Assembly: GCF_001428005.1 (NCBI RefSeq)
Contig: NZ_LMSB01000074.1
Coordinates: 62,464-126,463 of the forward strand
Origin: Arthrobacter sp. Soil736
GTDB taxonomy: Bacteria > Actinomycetota > Actinomycetes > Actinomycetales > Micrococcaceae
DNA length: 64,000 bases
Direction of reading: 5' to 3'
A model generated the notes under the pieces. That model was not told the DNA's origin, ran no database searches, and was given only the letters and a program-made list of their open reading frames with translations. The position numbers and the translations under genes are program-made. Below, piece by piece: positions 8,847-16,654 of this stretch. The first letter of the stretch is position 1. Every line of letters begins with the position of its first letter.

Positions 8847-9140
8847 ACCGGTGTCGTGTTGGTATTAGTGCGGTACCGGTGTGGTGTTGGTATTAGTGTG
8901 GTGCTGGCGTTGATGCGGGACTGGTGCGGGACTGGTGCGGTACCGGTGTGGTACTGAAGTGGTGCGGTACCGGTGTGGTGTTGGTATTAGTGTGGTGCTG
9001 GCGTTGATGCGGGACTGGTGCGGGACCGGTGTGGTACTGAAGTGGTGTGGTATCGGTGCGGTCTGGCATTGATGCGGGGCTGGTGCGGGACCGGTGTGGT
9101 ACTGAAGTGGTGTGGACCTAGAACGGTACCGGTGTGGTGC
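8847..9140. repeat. Complex GT-rich minisatellite
   Basis: ACCGGTGT recurs at 8847, 8875, 8942, 8969, 9025, 9090 and 9128, interleaved with related units GGTATTAGTG, GCGTTGATGCGGGACTGGTG and GTACTGAAGTGGTG. A composite of about 120 bp is repeated with deletions. The plus strand is strongly G/T rich, and its few C residues fall mostly in the palindromic GGTACCGGT cores. It overlaps no convincing gene; the minus-strand frame gives a low-complexity Pro/Thr/His peptide and is not called. Confidence 0.85.
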
Positions 9141-9596
9141 CGCTGTCATGCTAAAGCGGTGTGGCGTAGTTTCGGAAATGAACATACTGGATTTGCATAA
9201 GACGTCCCAAGGGGATGAGTCGAAGGAATCTTGAACTGTCGCGTCTATTCCGGCATTGCCGGAATCCTTTTCGCAGTCGTCTCGTGAACAACGCCGTCTT
9301 TGAGACATAATTCTTCAATTGAGAACTAATCGTGATTCGGCGGGCCGCAAGTTTCTCCCATGTGGGTCTCACTGTGAGTCGGGAGAAGAGTGATGTGAAA
9401 CTTCACACTTCTGTGCCATTGCGCAACGGAAGTGTGATTGCATATTAGTGCCGCGCTCGCCACGAATATGTAATGGCAGGGAAACGCCGACCAAGGCCCC
9501 CGGCTGACTTCCCTGACGCAAGATACGCCGAGGTCATTGGTCGTGCTTAGATCCATTCCCCTGTTCTAGCTACCTCGAGGGAGCCACGAACGACGC
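9141..9596. other. Intergenic region with hairpin-forming palindromes
   Basis: No gene seen. A perfect 9-bp palindrome with one central base lies at 9247-9265 (ATTCCGGCA-T-TGCCGGAAT). CACACTTC at 9404-9411 pairs with GAAGTGTG at 9429-9436 around a 17-base loop. Base composition is more AT-rich than the flanks. Neither structure has a T-run typical of a terminator. Confidence 0.5.
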
Positions 9597-10372
9597 TTGG
9601 TCGTCAACTCCCGTCCAAGACGGGGACGACAACGGACCCGTTCCGTGGTTTCAGAGCAGGTTCGCGATCAGGTCATCGACGTAGCTGATGCTGGCGCCCC
9701 TGAGCTTCTGTTGATCATCACGGGCGCCCGCGTGGTCGGCGAGACGGTCATGCTCGGGATGGCTCAGGACCTGGCACACGTACATAGTTGGGGGACCATC
9801 TCCGAGACCGCGACGGCTAGGGGAGTCGATGCGCCGGTTGGCAGAGGATCGATTCGGTGTCTCCCTCTCTGAGGGCTGGCAGGACGCCGGCATGGCTCTT
9901 CTCCGGCGCTTCCAGGCGAGCGGCGCCGGGCTTGTCATCACCGTCGACGAGATCCACGCAGGCGACCGTGACGAAGTGGCCAAGATCGGTGCCGCCATCC
10001 AAGCTAGAGCTTCGTTGACGAAGGCTTGCCGGCGCCCTGGTCTTGGCGGGGCTGCCTCGTGCAGTGTCCGAGCTTCTGGATAACGAGGCACCGCATTCCT
10101 GCGGCAAGCAGAACGGTTCGTCCTCCGCCATGTGACAGTGAGGGACGTCGAGAAGTCCGTCAGCAAACGTTGACCGCCGGCGGGTTCGACGCTCGGGTAC
10201 CTTCCGCCAAGCAGAAGACGCCACTGGCGGTTATCCATACGTAGTCCAGCTTGTCGGATGGTTCCTGTGACACGAAGCCGAAGACGGCCTGGAGCTAACG
10301 CCGTCCATGGTGGCCCGGCAACTGAGTCGGGCCCGCAAACGGAATGCCCGCACAATGCTGTCCTCGCCCTAA
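9597..10372 (+). pseudogene. AAA/archaeal-type ATPase relic with ruined Walker A
   Basis: Pieces of one ATPase can be read across all three plus-strand frames in the correct order: LLIITGARVVGETVMLGMAQ (Walker A position), GTISETATARG, LAEDRFGVSLSEGWQDAGMA, a Walker-B-like LVITVDEIHAGD, AGLPRAVSELLDNEAP, FLRQAERFVLRHVTVRDVEK, TLTAGGFDARV, GGYPYVVQLVGWFL, and HEAEDGLELTPSMVARQLSR. The Walker A consensus G-x-x-G-x-G-K-T is now GARVVGET, so the lysine has become glutamate. At least five frame changes and several stops are needed, so it cannot be functional. A different short frame (LKKIKNFPELLEL) follows up to about 10530 and is unassigned. Confidence 0.65.
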
Positions 10373-10594
10373 TGGCGACGTCCGACGTCGGCCGCACCCT
10401 CAAGAAGATCAAGAACTTCCCGGAGCTGCTGGAGCTCACGCCCCCGAGACCATTCTCGAATCCACGCCGAGTGGACACCAACGACGACTTTGGGCGCGAG
10501 CTAAAGCCGGCACTACACCTTCGTCGGCGACGCTAGCCGCCCCCGAGTAACCGGGCGCTTCTGAAAGAGGCCACGAACCGCCCGTACCCTGTAC

Positions 10595-10966
10595 AACGGC
10601 CTCCACCCCTGTTCCGCACGCGATCGGGGCCCTCCTGGAGATGGCGGACGAGGGGTGGGATGTGTTCCCCTCTTCACTCCCGATCTCGGCCAGCCCCGGT
10701 TGCGTCCCGGGAAAGCTGGCGCCATCGATCAGCAATTCGGTCCGAGGGCGGTGAACCGGCTCATCCTCACCCACGACAAGACCATGGTCCAAGGGGACGT
10801 GCTGATCGATGACGAGGGCATCATCACCGGCGCCGCGGTGCCGTCGTGGCAGCACCTGATCCATGACCAGTTCCACAACCGGTCCGTCACCGGAGTGCCC
10901 CGGATGTCCGACTGGCGGGAATGGCGGGGGCACGTCTACCCACTGCTGGACCGCGTCCCCGTCTAA
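10595..10966 (+). pseudogene. 5'(3')-deoxyribonucleotidase-like relic
   Basis: Frame A gives PVPHAIGALLEMADEGWDVF and PGCVPGKLA. After a shift near 10713, frame B gives DQQFGPRAVNRLILTHDKTM, QGDVLIDDEGIITGAAVPSW and QHLIHDQFHNRSVTGVPRMS. This matches the HAD-type 5'-nucleotidase (NT5C) family, in which HDKT, GDVLIDD and W-H---D---N segments are conserved. The N-terminal nucleophile DxDxT motif is not found upstream. The gene is both 5'-truncated and frameshifted. Confidence 0.55.
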
Positions 10967-11076
10967 CCCGGCACCTTCGAAGGGGCCGCACTGCTTCCCG
11001 GGTGCGGTCCCTTCTTGCGTTCGATGCGCGTCAGGCCATGATTCACTGAAGCAGCGCATGAACGAGGGGACGCCCG

Positions 11077-11340
11077 GTGGCGAGAAACGTATGGATCTGG
11101 ATTTGTCTGGGTGCGGTGGTGGTGACCGCCGGCGCCATCATCCAGATCGTCGCCGACTCCAAAGAGCCAACGTCAATCCGTTCCAAGACCGTCGTGGTTG
11201 AGTTCCGAGCGGGCGGCAACGCCCTGCACTCCAACGTGTCTTGGACCTCACCGGACGGCACGAGAACGTATGCCGGTGAGCTGCCGCTGATGAACACCAA
11301 AGGAACTCAGGGAGTGGCCTATGAGATGCCCCCACGCTGA
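11077..11340 (+). CDS. Membrane-anchored small protein, possibly truncated
   Basis: 87 aa from GTG 11077 (VARNVWIWICLGAVVVTAGA), with one N-terminal membrane helix (about residues 5-23). Then follows a beta-type domain: TVVVEFRAGGNALHSNVSW and GTRTYAGELPLMNTKGTQG. This pattern resembles the first half of MmpS-like or related exported beta proteins of actinobacteria. The frame stops after YEMPPR, where such proteins would normally continue, so the 3' end may have been lost at a junction near 11340. Confidence 0.5.
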   Translation: MARNVWIWICLGAVVVTAGAIIQIVADSKEPTSIRSKTVVVEFRAGGNALHSNVSWTSPDGTRTYAGELPLMNTKGTQGVAYEMPPR

Positions 11341-11353
11341 CTTGGGGTCGATT

Positions 11354-11800
11354 TCATGCACGCCCCCGGCGTTCCTTGTTGGTATCTTCGTTAATGGCCT
11401 CGGCGCGACTGAGCCAGCCGAGCGCCGGCTCTCTGCGGAGAGATCGTATGGCTTTCGGTGAGGCAACAACCAGCAACGCGACAGGCAAATCGGCAGTGAC
11501 CAAATGCTGAAATGTAGCCACTGCCTGAACCATTTCGGGCGCAAGCCGATTGTTCTGACTTTGAATGACTAGATAGCCGCGCTCCGGCAGGCGGTAGTCC
11601 CGCCGAAGGTCCTCGACGGACAGATCGATGATCTGCCATCCTGCATCCCCCGCGATTCGTCTGGCCGTCTCCAAGATTCGCCTGAATCCTGGTTGGTCTG
11701 AAGCTGAAGCCAATGTAATCTGCTCGGGGCCATGCCCCGAGTTTTTCAAGGTGTACGAAAGGCCCTCTGCCCACTCACCCGCTGTCATGTCCGCCGTCAT
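11354..11800 (-). CDS. Hypothetical protein resembling the middle of an ATPase, no P-loop
   Basis: 148 aa (MTADMTAGEWAEGLSYTLKN). It carries a stretch LPVALLVVASPKAIRSLRRE followed by PALGWLSRAEAI, a pattern common after the Walker B strand in AAA-type ATPases with a winged helix. No Walker A or B motif is present and the protein ends in a basic tail. It may be a fragment of the same ATPase type seen as a relic at 9.6-10.4 kb. That relationship is an inference from short motifs only. Confidence 0.5.
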   Translation of the reverse strand: MTADMTAGEWAEGLSYTLKNSGHGPEQITLASASDQPGFRRILETARRIAGDAGWQIIDLSVEDLRRDYRLPERGYLVIQSQNNRLAPEMVQAVATFQHLVTADLPVALLVVASPKAIRSLRREPALGWLSRAEAINEDTNKERRGRA

Positions 11801-11841
11801 GCCCCCACCATAACGCCGTGCTGAGAGGCTGCCGTGTGGGC

Positions 11842-12280
11842 TTATCCGCGTTGTGCGATGAGCATATTCTCATGGATCCTTGTCCAGCCTGCAGACTCCA
11901 GATCGTCGGTATCGAATCCGTCCGCGACGAGGACAGCGGAGCCCACACGTTGAGCCTGACGATCTCACCTCTTGTAACTGAGCTCGAGCATCCGGCTGTC
12001 GTCAGGGACAAGTTGGCCTCCGGTACGACAATGACGCATGCGGGGCCGTTGTCTTTCGCTGCGAAGTACTTCACGCCATCCTTGACCGCCAGTAGGCGTG
12101 CATTGTCCGCGTTGACACCCGAGTGATCTCCCAGGGTAATGGCTTCCGGTACTTTGTCGTCAGCGGTGGTCGGGCTGTCCAATGCCTTGAGTTCCGACGT
12201 CGTGGTGCACCCGCCGAGCAGGAGGGCTACACCGAGCGCGGCTGTTATCAGCGGTGGAATGGTGGGGCGATTGATGGCAC
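11842..12280 (-). pseudogene. Lipoprotein, frameshifted twice
   Basis: GTG 12280, behind a GAGGGGG ribosome site, begins a frame that ends within about 33 bases. One frame over, the sequence reads INRPTIPPLITAALGVALLL then GGCTTTSELK, a lipoprotein signal with lipobox LLGGC, then TTADDKVPEAITLGDHSGVN and KYFAAKDNGPACVIVVPEAN. Near the 3' end the reading changes again and finishes as SAVLVADGFDTDDLESAGWT then RIHENMLIAQRG at TAA 11842-11844. Both shifts are visible as loss of protein-like sequence. It sits directly after the small membrane gene on the same strand. Confidence 0.55.
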
Positions 12281-12287
12281 TACCCCC

Positions 12288-12557
12288 TCAGGCTCTTATT
12301 CGGACGGCTATCCGGTTAGAAACTATTGCGTAGACTACCGGCAAAAGTTGCGTCAGGTGCGCGAGTACTGCGGCATCGGCGGCCTGGTCCCAAGGAGAGG
12401 TGCGAGAGAGGTCACCGCGATCAGAGCGCTCTGAATCTCCGGCGATGAGACCCAGCATCACGCCTGGGGTCGTGTAACCCAGCACGTTCAGCGCGATGAA
12501 GGCTGCCACAACGAGCACGATGAAGGCGACGAGACAATGCTGAACGGTTCCATGCAC
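12288..12557 (-). CDS. Small membrane protein, 89 aa
   Basis: The GTG start at 12557 gives MHGTVQHCLVAFIVLVVAAF with one strong membrane helix (about residues 8-30). Then follow GYTTPGVMLGLIAGDSERSD and a soluble C-terminal part (DAAVLAHLTQLLPVVYAIVS). The stop lies eight bases before the start of the lipoprotein relic, so the two probably formed one operon. There is no recognised family; a holin-like size is not enough to call it one. Confidence 0.5.
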   Translation of the reverse strand: MHGTVQHCLVAFIVLVVAAFIALNVLGYTTPGVMLGLIAGDSERSDRGDLSRTSPWDQAADAAVLAHLTQLLPVVYAIVSNRIAVRIRA

Positions 12558-12592
12558 CCTATGTGTGGGGCATGGACCAGAACGCTCCCCGG

Positions 12593-12676
12593 TCAGGTTC
12601 GGGCGTTGTACTGCTCGAGCAGAGGGGTCAGGGCGGCCAGGGTGTCGCCGGCCATCTCCGGCGCCAGGTCCAGCTA
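12593..12676 (-). pseudogene. C-terminal fragment of an unknown protein
   Basis: The minus strand reads LDLAPEMAGDTLAALTPLLE then QYNART-stop at 12593-12595. It has strongly helical, protein-like composition but a TAG directly upstream, and no start with a ribosome site. It is probably the tail of a lost gene. Confidence 0.3.
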
Positions 12677-12686
12677 AGCTCATGCC

Positions 12687-12824
12687 ATGAGCAATGAAAC
12701 CCGTCAGTGGAGTAGTAATGGATACCACGTCTGCTCGCATATTGGCTGCACCAAGAAAGTGGACACGAGCATCACGGACCATGACTGCTGTGGCAAGTCC
12801 CGTCACAACGCGGACCACAACTAG
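12687..12824 (+). CDS. Cys/His-rich 45-aa peptide, candidate zinc-binding microprotein
   Basis: ATG 12687 to TAG 12822-12824. Motifs are VCSHIGCTKK and DHDCCGKSRHNADHN, giving four cysteines and five histidines in 45 residues, with CxHxxC and HxCC clusters suited to one metal site. No clear ribosome binding site precedes it. It is too short for family recognition. The high density of metal ligands is the only reason to call it. Confidence 0.35.
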   Translation: MSNETRQWSSNGYHVCSHIGCTKKVDTSITDHDCCGKSRHNADHN

Positions 12825-13010
12825 CCGTCCTACCGGGGCCATCCAAACCTGTCATAGTCACCTGCAGCCAGCAGCATTATCATGGCCGCTTCCCCACGGT
12901 CCTGACCTGTCCACTTACTGATATGCGTGCCCGGGTTGCTTACGGAAGGCTAACGCAGTCACTGCAGGCCGCTAAGGCAGTGCGTCCACGATCCGGTTGG
13001 TTTCCACGCT

Positions 13011-13547
13011 CAGAACTTCGAAATCAGCATCAGGCTTCTTGTTCAGGGCGCGCTCGCGCCCGCATATCATCAACTGTCCAACGAGCACGTGCTTTCAGTT
13101 GCGGACTTTCAATACATTGCCCTCGAATCCTCCATAGTTCCTCGCGATCGTGTGTCGACTGTCGCGCGGGGACTCATGCATGGATATAACGGTGATTTTT
13201 CGAGCGCCATGCACGTCCTAACCCTCAGGTCGAGCACCTCAATTCGCCACGCGTTACGGGAAGCCGGCGTCAGCACCAGCACAATTGACGCGACTGGAGT
13301 GGAAAACGAAATCAGGCTAACGGCACTCATGCAGATGGAGCAGCCGTCGATGTCCTAGGAGAAAATCTGGCGTACGAGATTAGAGCACTTTTCTGTGGAC
13401 CAGTGGGCCCCGAACATCCGTAACCTAGCTGCCCACGGTCTAATCGATGACGCTGCCCACAACACCGCGGAAGTCTTCTATGCATGGTGGTTTGTCCTGC
13501 GCTTACTTTTATGCCCCCTACTGGAACCGTCTCCGGGCAGGCAATAG
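13011..13547 (+). pseudogene. DUF4209-type protein relic with multiple frameshifts
   Basis: The coherent protein, read across frames, is NFEISIRLLVQGALAPAYHQ, LSNEHVLSVADFQYIALESS, IVPRDRVSTVARGLMHGYNG, DFSSAMHVLT, PQVEH (one frame over), SIRHALREAGVSTSTID, LTALMQMEQAVDVLGENLAY, EIRALFCGPVG, and NIRNLAAHGLIDDAAHNTAE to the stop at 13545-13547. The R-NxR-N-AHGLid ending is typical of DUF4209 (Abi-like/HEPN-related) proteins. At least four single-base shifts are needed, including a compensating pair near 13215-13235. Only the segment 13089-13358 is an open frame. Confidence 0.55.
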
Positions 13548-13907
13548 TCGTCACCCCAGCAGGCGTCCGGTCAGCCGACACATGAGCCGCAGTTCCAGAC
13601 AGGCCCACCCCAGAGCAGCAGCTAGGGCAGGTTCCCACTCGTGGCCCCCCAGACCCGCCAGGCGTGACGCTGGGAGTGGATTGCACTGGACGACGACGTA
13701 GACATGATAATTGAGCTACGCCAGGTGTAATCTCCTGTGATTCGAGGCCAAGTGGCGGGGTACACGGTGGGCTGGTTGTCGGCAGCCCCGCGTGAGGTGT
13801 GTGATTGGAGGCCGGCCGCGACGACATCGACGTGGAAGTAGGTGACAACCCCGGCGCGGCTGCAGGTTGCCCAGGCCCGCGGGTCCGGCGCCTGAGCCCC
13901 CCGCTTC
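13548..13907. other. Intergenic stretch without recognisable gene
   Basis: Short open frames exist on both strands, but none has recognisable protein character, a ribosome site or motif. The stretch separates the DUF4209 relic from the integrase stop and may be decayed coding DNA. Confidence 0.4.
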
Positions 13908-15218
13908 CTACTCGCGCTTGTACATAACGCGTGCAAGGTACTCGCTGCTGTCCGGAGCCTCCTGACGTTCTCTCAGGTAGGACCGAATGGTCACAGCCGT
14001 CCTGCTGTGTCCCAACTGTTGGGCCGCTTGGTCGATTGACACCGTTTCTGCGATGAAAGTGCCGACTGAGCGCCGAAAAGTGTGGGGTGTGACGGTTTCT
14101 ATTGGTGACGACTGGCGATGTTCCTGTTTCCTCCCCTTGGCAACATCTTCATCAGGAATGTCATATGCGATCTGCAGCTCCTGCCTGACCGCGCGCCATC
14201 GGCGACGGAAGTTCTGGGGCTGCATCCATTTGCCACCACGCGCGGGGAATACCGCCCGGTTGGAATTGTTGCGCCTTTCGTTGGCTCTCCGGGCGCGCAG
14301 CATAGCCGCAACTTCCGGGCTGATGCGAAGGTCAAGGATCTTTTTACCTGTCTTTAGGTAATCATGACGCAACATAGGTTCGCCCTTTTCCCAACCTACT
14401 TTTCCGTTGATCTGTACCCAATAGGAGCCGTCGTCCAATTCGTCGATCCACACGTCATCCCACCTGAGCGCAAGGAGTTCTGAGATCCGCACCCCCGTGG
14501 CGAGAAGCAATTCCACGCCGTCGGGGATGTCGAGGTTTTGCGGCGGTCCCGGCCGCTTTGCCTTCATCTGCGCCTCTCCGTGCTGGCGCACTGCAGAAAG
14601 AACTTCGGCCATGTCCTCTTTTTCGATTATTTGGACCGGCTTCTTCCGCGGCTTGGGGAGGTAGGCCACTTGCCTCACCGGGTTACCCGGGATAAGACCC
14701 AGACCGGCGGTCCACTCCATGATGTTGGAAAGAACCGCACGGTTATGTTCTGCTTTTGCATAGTATCGGCCTCCGCTCACGATGCCATGCAGAAAATTGG
14801 CACACGTCTTGATGTCAACGTCGGTCAGCTTCAAGGCCCCGAGAGAGGGCACGATGTCAGCCCTGGCCATACGTGCATACTCATAGGCGGTGCTAACCCG
14901 CAGCCCTTTGCCGCCTGCCTCAATGTATGAGATCCAGTTCTCAACGACGTCAGCGAAGAGTACCTCCGACACTTGGTCACGCCCCGACGCCCTGTCGAGT
15001 TCCGCCGCGTGCTTGGTTGCGTCCTCCGCAGCCATTGTTTGAAAGGCGGCGAGAAGGGCGTCCTCGGCCTTACGTGCAGTGGTGCCGGTACGAAAACGCT
15101 GGAGGAGCTTCCCGTCCAAAGTCTTGTATCGGCCGTTGGCCTTGTAGCGGCCATCCTGCTGTCTCTTTGCAGGTGGAATTGTTCCCCATGACCCGCGTCG
15201 CGTCTGGTGATTGGCCAC
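13908..15218 (-). CDS. Tyrosine site-specific integrase
   Basis: 436 aa from GTG 15218, which overlaps the TAG of the upstream excisionase gene by one base; this coupling decides the start over the upstream codon at 15257. The catalytic set is complete: Arg244 (ATGVRISELLALRW), His379 and Arg382 (TPHTFRRSVG), His404 (QQLGHS), Tyr414 (TIRSYLRE). The N-terminal part holds an arm-binding-like basic region (YKANGRYKTLDGKL) and a SAM-like core-binding domain. The protein integrates and excises mobile DNA at an att site. It lies at the island end next to a tmRNA-like 3' end, the expected layout for a tRNA/tmRNA-targeting element. Confidence 0.93.
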   Translation of the reverse strand: MANHQTRRGSWGTIPPAKRQQDGRYKANGRYKTLDGKLLQRFRTGTTARKAEDALLAAFQTMAAEDATKHAAELDRASGRDQVSEVLFADVVENWISYIEAGGKGLRVSTAYEYARMARADIVPSLGALKLTDVDIKTCANFLHGIVSGGRYYAKAEHNRAVLSNIMEWTAGLGLIPGNPVRQVAYLPKPRKKPVQIIEKEDMAEVLSAVRQHGEAQMKAKRPGPPQNLDIPDGVELLLATGVRISELLALRWDDVWIDELDDGSYWVQINGKVGWEKGEPMLRHDYLKTGKKILDLRISPEVAAMLRARRANERRNNSNRAVFPARGGKWMQPQNFRRRWRAVRQELQIAYDIPDEDVAKGRKQEHRQSSPIETVTPHTFRRSVGTFIAETVSIDQAAQQLGHSRTAVTIRSYLRERQEAPDSSEYLARVMYKRE

Positions 15219-15448
15219 TATGCCGCCCTCGGCATCACTCGCTGGGCAGCCAACCACTCAGCCAGATCCTCGATCGCGTAGACGACGGCGCCGTCCAGTT
15301 GGCGATAGTACGGCGGTCCCTTCCGCTGGGCTGCCCAGTTGGCCAGGGTTCCGGGAGAGCGGCGCAAGTATGCCGCCGCTTCCTCTCGTGTCATCAATTC
15401 CGACGGCATCCACGAAGGGCCGTTTGCTACTACGTCTGCTGTGTTCAC
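15218..15448 (-). CDS. Excisionase-like helix-turn-helix protein (AlpA/MerR-type)
   Basis: 76 aa from GTG 15448 (MNTADVVANGPSWMPSELMT). The core MTREEAAAYLRRSPGTLANW is a winged-helix HTH_17 motif, followed by GPPYYRQLDGAVVYAIEDLA, typical of recombination directionality factors and AlpA-type activators. It is co-transcribed and overlaps by one base with the integrase gene. Its probable sites are the phased GTGA repeats immediately upstream. The longer upstream frame through the att region is not used, since it crosses the tmRNA end. Confidence 0.85.
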   Translation of the reverse strand: MNTADVVANGPSWMPSELMTREEAAAYLRRSPGTLANWAAQRKGPPYYRQLDGAVVYAIEDLAEWLAAQRVMPRAA

Positions 15449-15483
15449 AAAAAGTCCTATGCGCCCCGAAGGCCGAGAGCAGT

Positions 15484-15576
15484 CACTTTGCGCACGAACC
15501 AGGGAATAACACTTTGCGTAACACTTTGAGCGTGAACAAGCGTGAAGCGGATGTGACCATGCGTGAGACCCCGTGA
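15484..15576. promoter_or_regulatory. Phased GTGA repeats and CACTTTG repeats upstream of xis/int
   Basis: CACTTTG occurs at 15484, 15510 and 15522. GTGA occurs at 15532, 15542, 15553, 15563 and 15573, with spacings of 10, 11, 10 and 10 bases, so on one face of the helix. Position between the excisionase gene and the att site fits Int arm-type and Xis binding sites. The repeats are seen; the binding roles are inferred. Confidence 0.5.
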
Positions 15577-15658
15577 ACCAGGATCCGCGTAACCGTGGGC
15601 CAGAGAAGGATTTCGTGAGTACGCATGAACCGGCGTTATCCGCAGTTCGCATCGAAGA

Positions 15659-15690
15659 GGTCAGGGGTTCGAATCCCCTTAGCTCCACGA
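15659..15690 (+). repeat. ssrA: Probable attachment site: 3' end of tmRNA (ssrA)-like gene
   Basis: AGGGG-TTCGAAT-CCCCT (15663-15679) forms a T-arm and is followed by TAGCTCCA, the 3' acceptor strand typical of tmRNA (which ends in AGCTCCACCA). No 5' partner GGGGCTG or D-arm is present upstream, so this is only a 3' fragment. Integrases often target the ssrA 3' end, leaving such a copy at one border. The complete ssrA is expected outside the window to the left. Confidence 0.6.
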
Positions 15691-15691
15691 A

Positions 15692-15710
15692 TGTGGTGAG
15701 TCGAGACATC
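15692..15710. repeat. IS481-type terminal inverted repeat candidate
   Basis: TGTGGTGAGTCGAGACATC directly follows the tmRNA-like end and borders an IS481 transposase tail. A 19-base copy with one mismatch lies at 26921-26939. GGATGTGTCGGGTCA downstream (15717-15731) is an imperfect inverted partner. Confidence 0.45.
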
Positions 15711-15712
15711 CT

Positions 15713-15916
15713 TTACGGATGTGTCGGGTCATCGTTGACACCCCGGTCTTCGGACCGGGGTGTTTTTCTTTGTCTGGGTTGGTAGTCCCGGGTGGGGTCG
15801 ATGGTGAGTTCCCGGATGATCTCTCCGGTGGCTGTGTCGCTGATGGTGACGTCGGTGTCGTGGATGAGCATCAGGACGTGTTTGCCGGCCGCAGACTTAA
15901 GCCCGCAGGCGCGCAA
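15713..15916 (-). pseudogene. IS481-family transposase C-terminal fragment
   Basis: The minus-strand frame ends at TAA 15713-15715 and encodes KHVLMLIHDTDVTISDTATG then EIIRELTIDPTRDYQPRQRK. The pattern (H-T-V-I-x-A-TGE-IRELT-DPTRDYQP) is the typical C-terminus of actinobacterial IS481 transposases. The DDE catalytic core is missing, so only the end of the element remains. An 11-bp terminator hairpin lies within its 3' part. Confidence 0.6.
15738..15767 (+). terminator. Strong rho-independent terminator
   Basis: ACACCCCGGTC (15738-15748), loop TTCG, then GACCGGGGTGT (15753-15763), followed by TTTTC. The 11-bp stem is perfect and has a stable tetraloop. It would end transcripts coming from the tmRNA side. 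Confidence 0.85.
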
Positions 15917-15949
15917 GATTGCCGACGATGTAGCGAAGGCGGGAAACTG

Positions 15950-16654
15950 CTAGCTGGGATCTACCGCGCGGCGCGGGCGGCGGCGTCCAGGGCTGCCTTT
16001 GCTTTGGCTATCGCCTGGCGGGCTCGTGCCGGGCAATGATTCAACTGGGGCAAGAGTGACGGCAGAGGGATCAGGCGGCGAGAGGGCAAGCGGATCCGGC
16101 CCGCGCGCTAACCGGTGACGGCAAAGAAGCCGCAGACCGGCCTGGCCTACGGCTTCCTTGGCGGAACGGCTTCTCAGCTGGTGGTGAAGCCCATCTGTTC
16201 CGGTTTTGGGTGGGTTGTCAGCGAAGGCGCCGAAGACTTCTTCGCGGATCGGACCGGTGGCGAGGGTGTTCAACATGTTGGCGGCGAAGCCTTCGTCCTG
16301 GCGGGCCAGGGCCAGCAGGATGTGTTCGGCGCTGATGTAGTTGCTGCCGAGGACGAGGGCTTCATGCCAGGCGAGTTCGAGCGCCCGCTTGGCATGCGGC
16401 GTGAACGGAACGTGCCCGTCGAAATTGGTGGCTCCTTGGCCGCCGCCGAGGACCAGTTGGCGGACGTTGTCGTGGCGGACGTTCAGGGATGCCAGGACGC
16501 GGGTCGCCAGCACGGGGCCTGAGGCGGCGTTGCCGTCGCGGGTCAGGGCGAGCAGGAGATGCTCGGTGCCGATGTAGTGGTGGTTGAGTGCCCGGGCTTC
16601 TTCCTGGGCGAGGATGATGACGCGGCGGGCCTGGTCGTTGTAGCGGTCAAACAC
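15950..16654 (-). pseudogene. Clp N-terminal (Clp-R repeat) protein, 3' end apparently frameshifted
   Basis: Starts GTG 16654 (MFDRYNDQARRVIILAQEEA). Two Clp-N repeats are clear: ALNHHYIGTEHLLLALTRDG and VLGSNYISAEHILLALARQD. Such repeats bind adaptors or substrates in ClpA/ClpC; here no AAA domain follows, as in ClpC-N-only paralogues of actinobacteria. After about residue 160 the open frame turns into Arg/Pro-rich low-quality sequence. One frame over, the end reads ARARQAIAKAKAALDAAARA ending at 15960, a much more natural C-terminus. A frameshift in the last third is likely. Confidence 0.6.

Noticed and set aside
8847..9140. CRISPR array
   Set aside because: Units differ in length and order, there are no unique spacers, and no cas genes are in the window.
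8865..9308. 147-aa minus-strand frame rich in Pro, Thr and His
   Set aside because: It is a translation of the minisatellite; no ribosome site and no protein-like part outside the repeats.
15610..15690. Complete tRNA gene at the island border
   Set aside because: Only a T-arm and 3' acceptor strand are present; no D-arm, anticodon arm or 5' acceptor partner can be fitted upstream.
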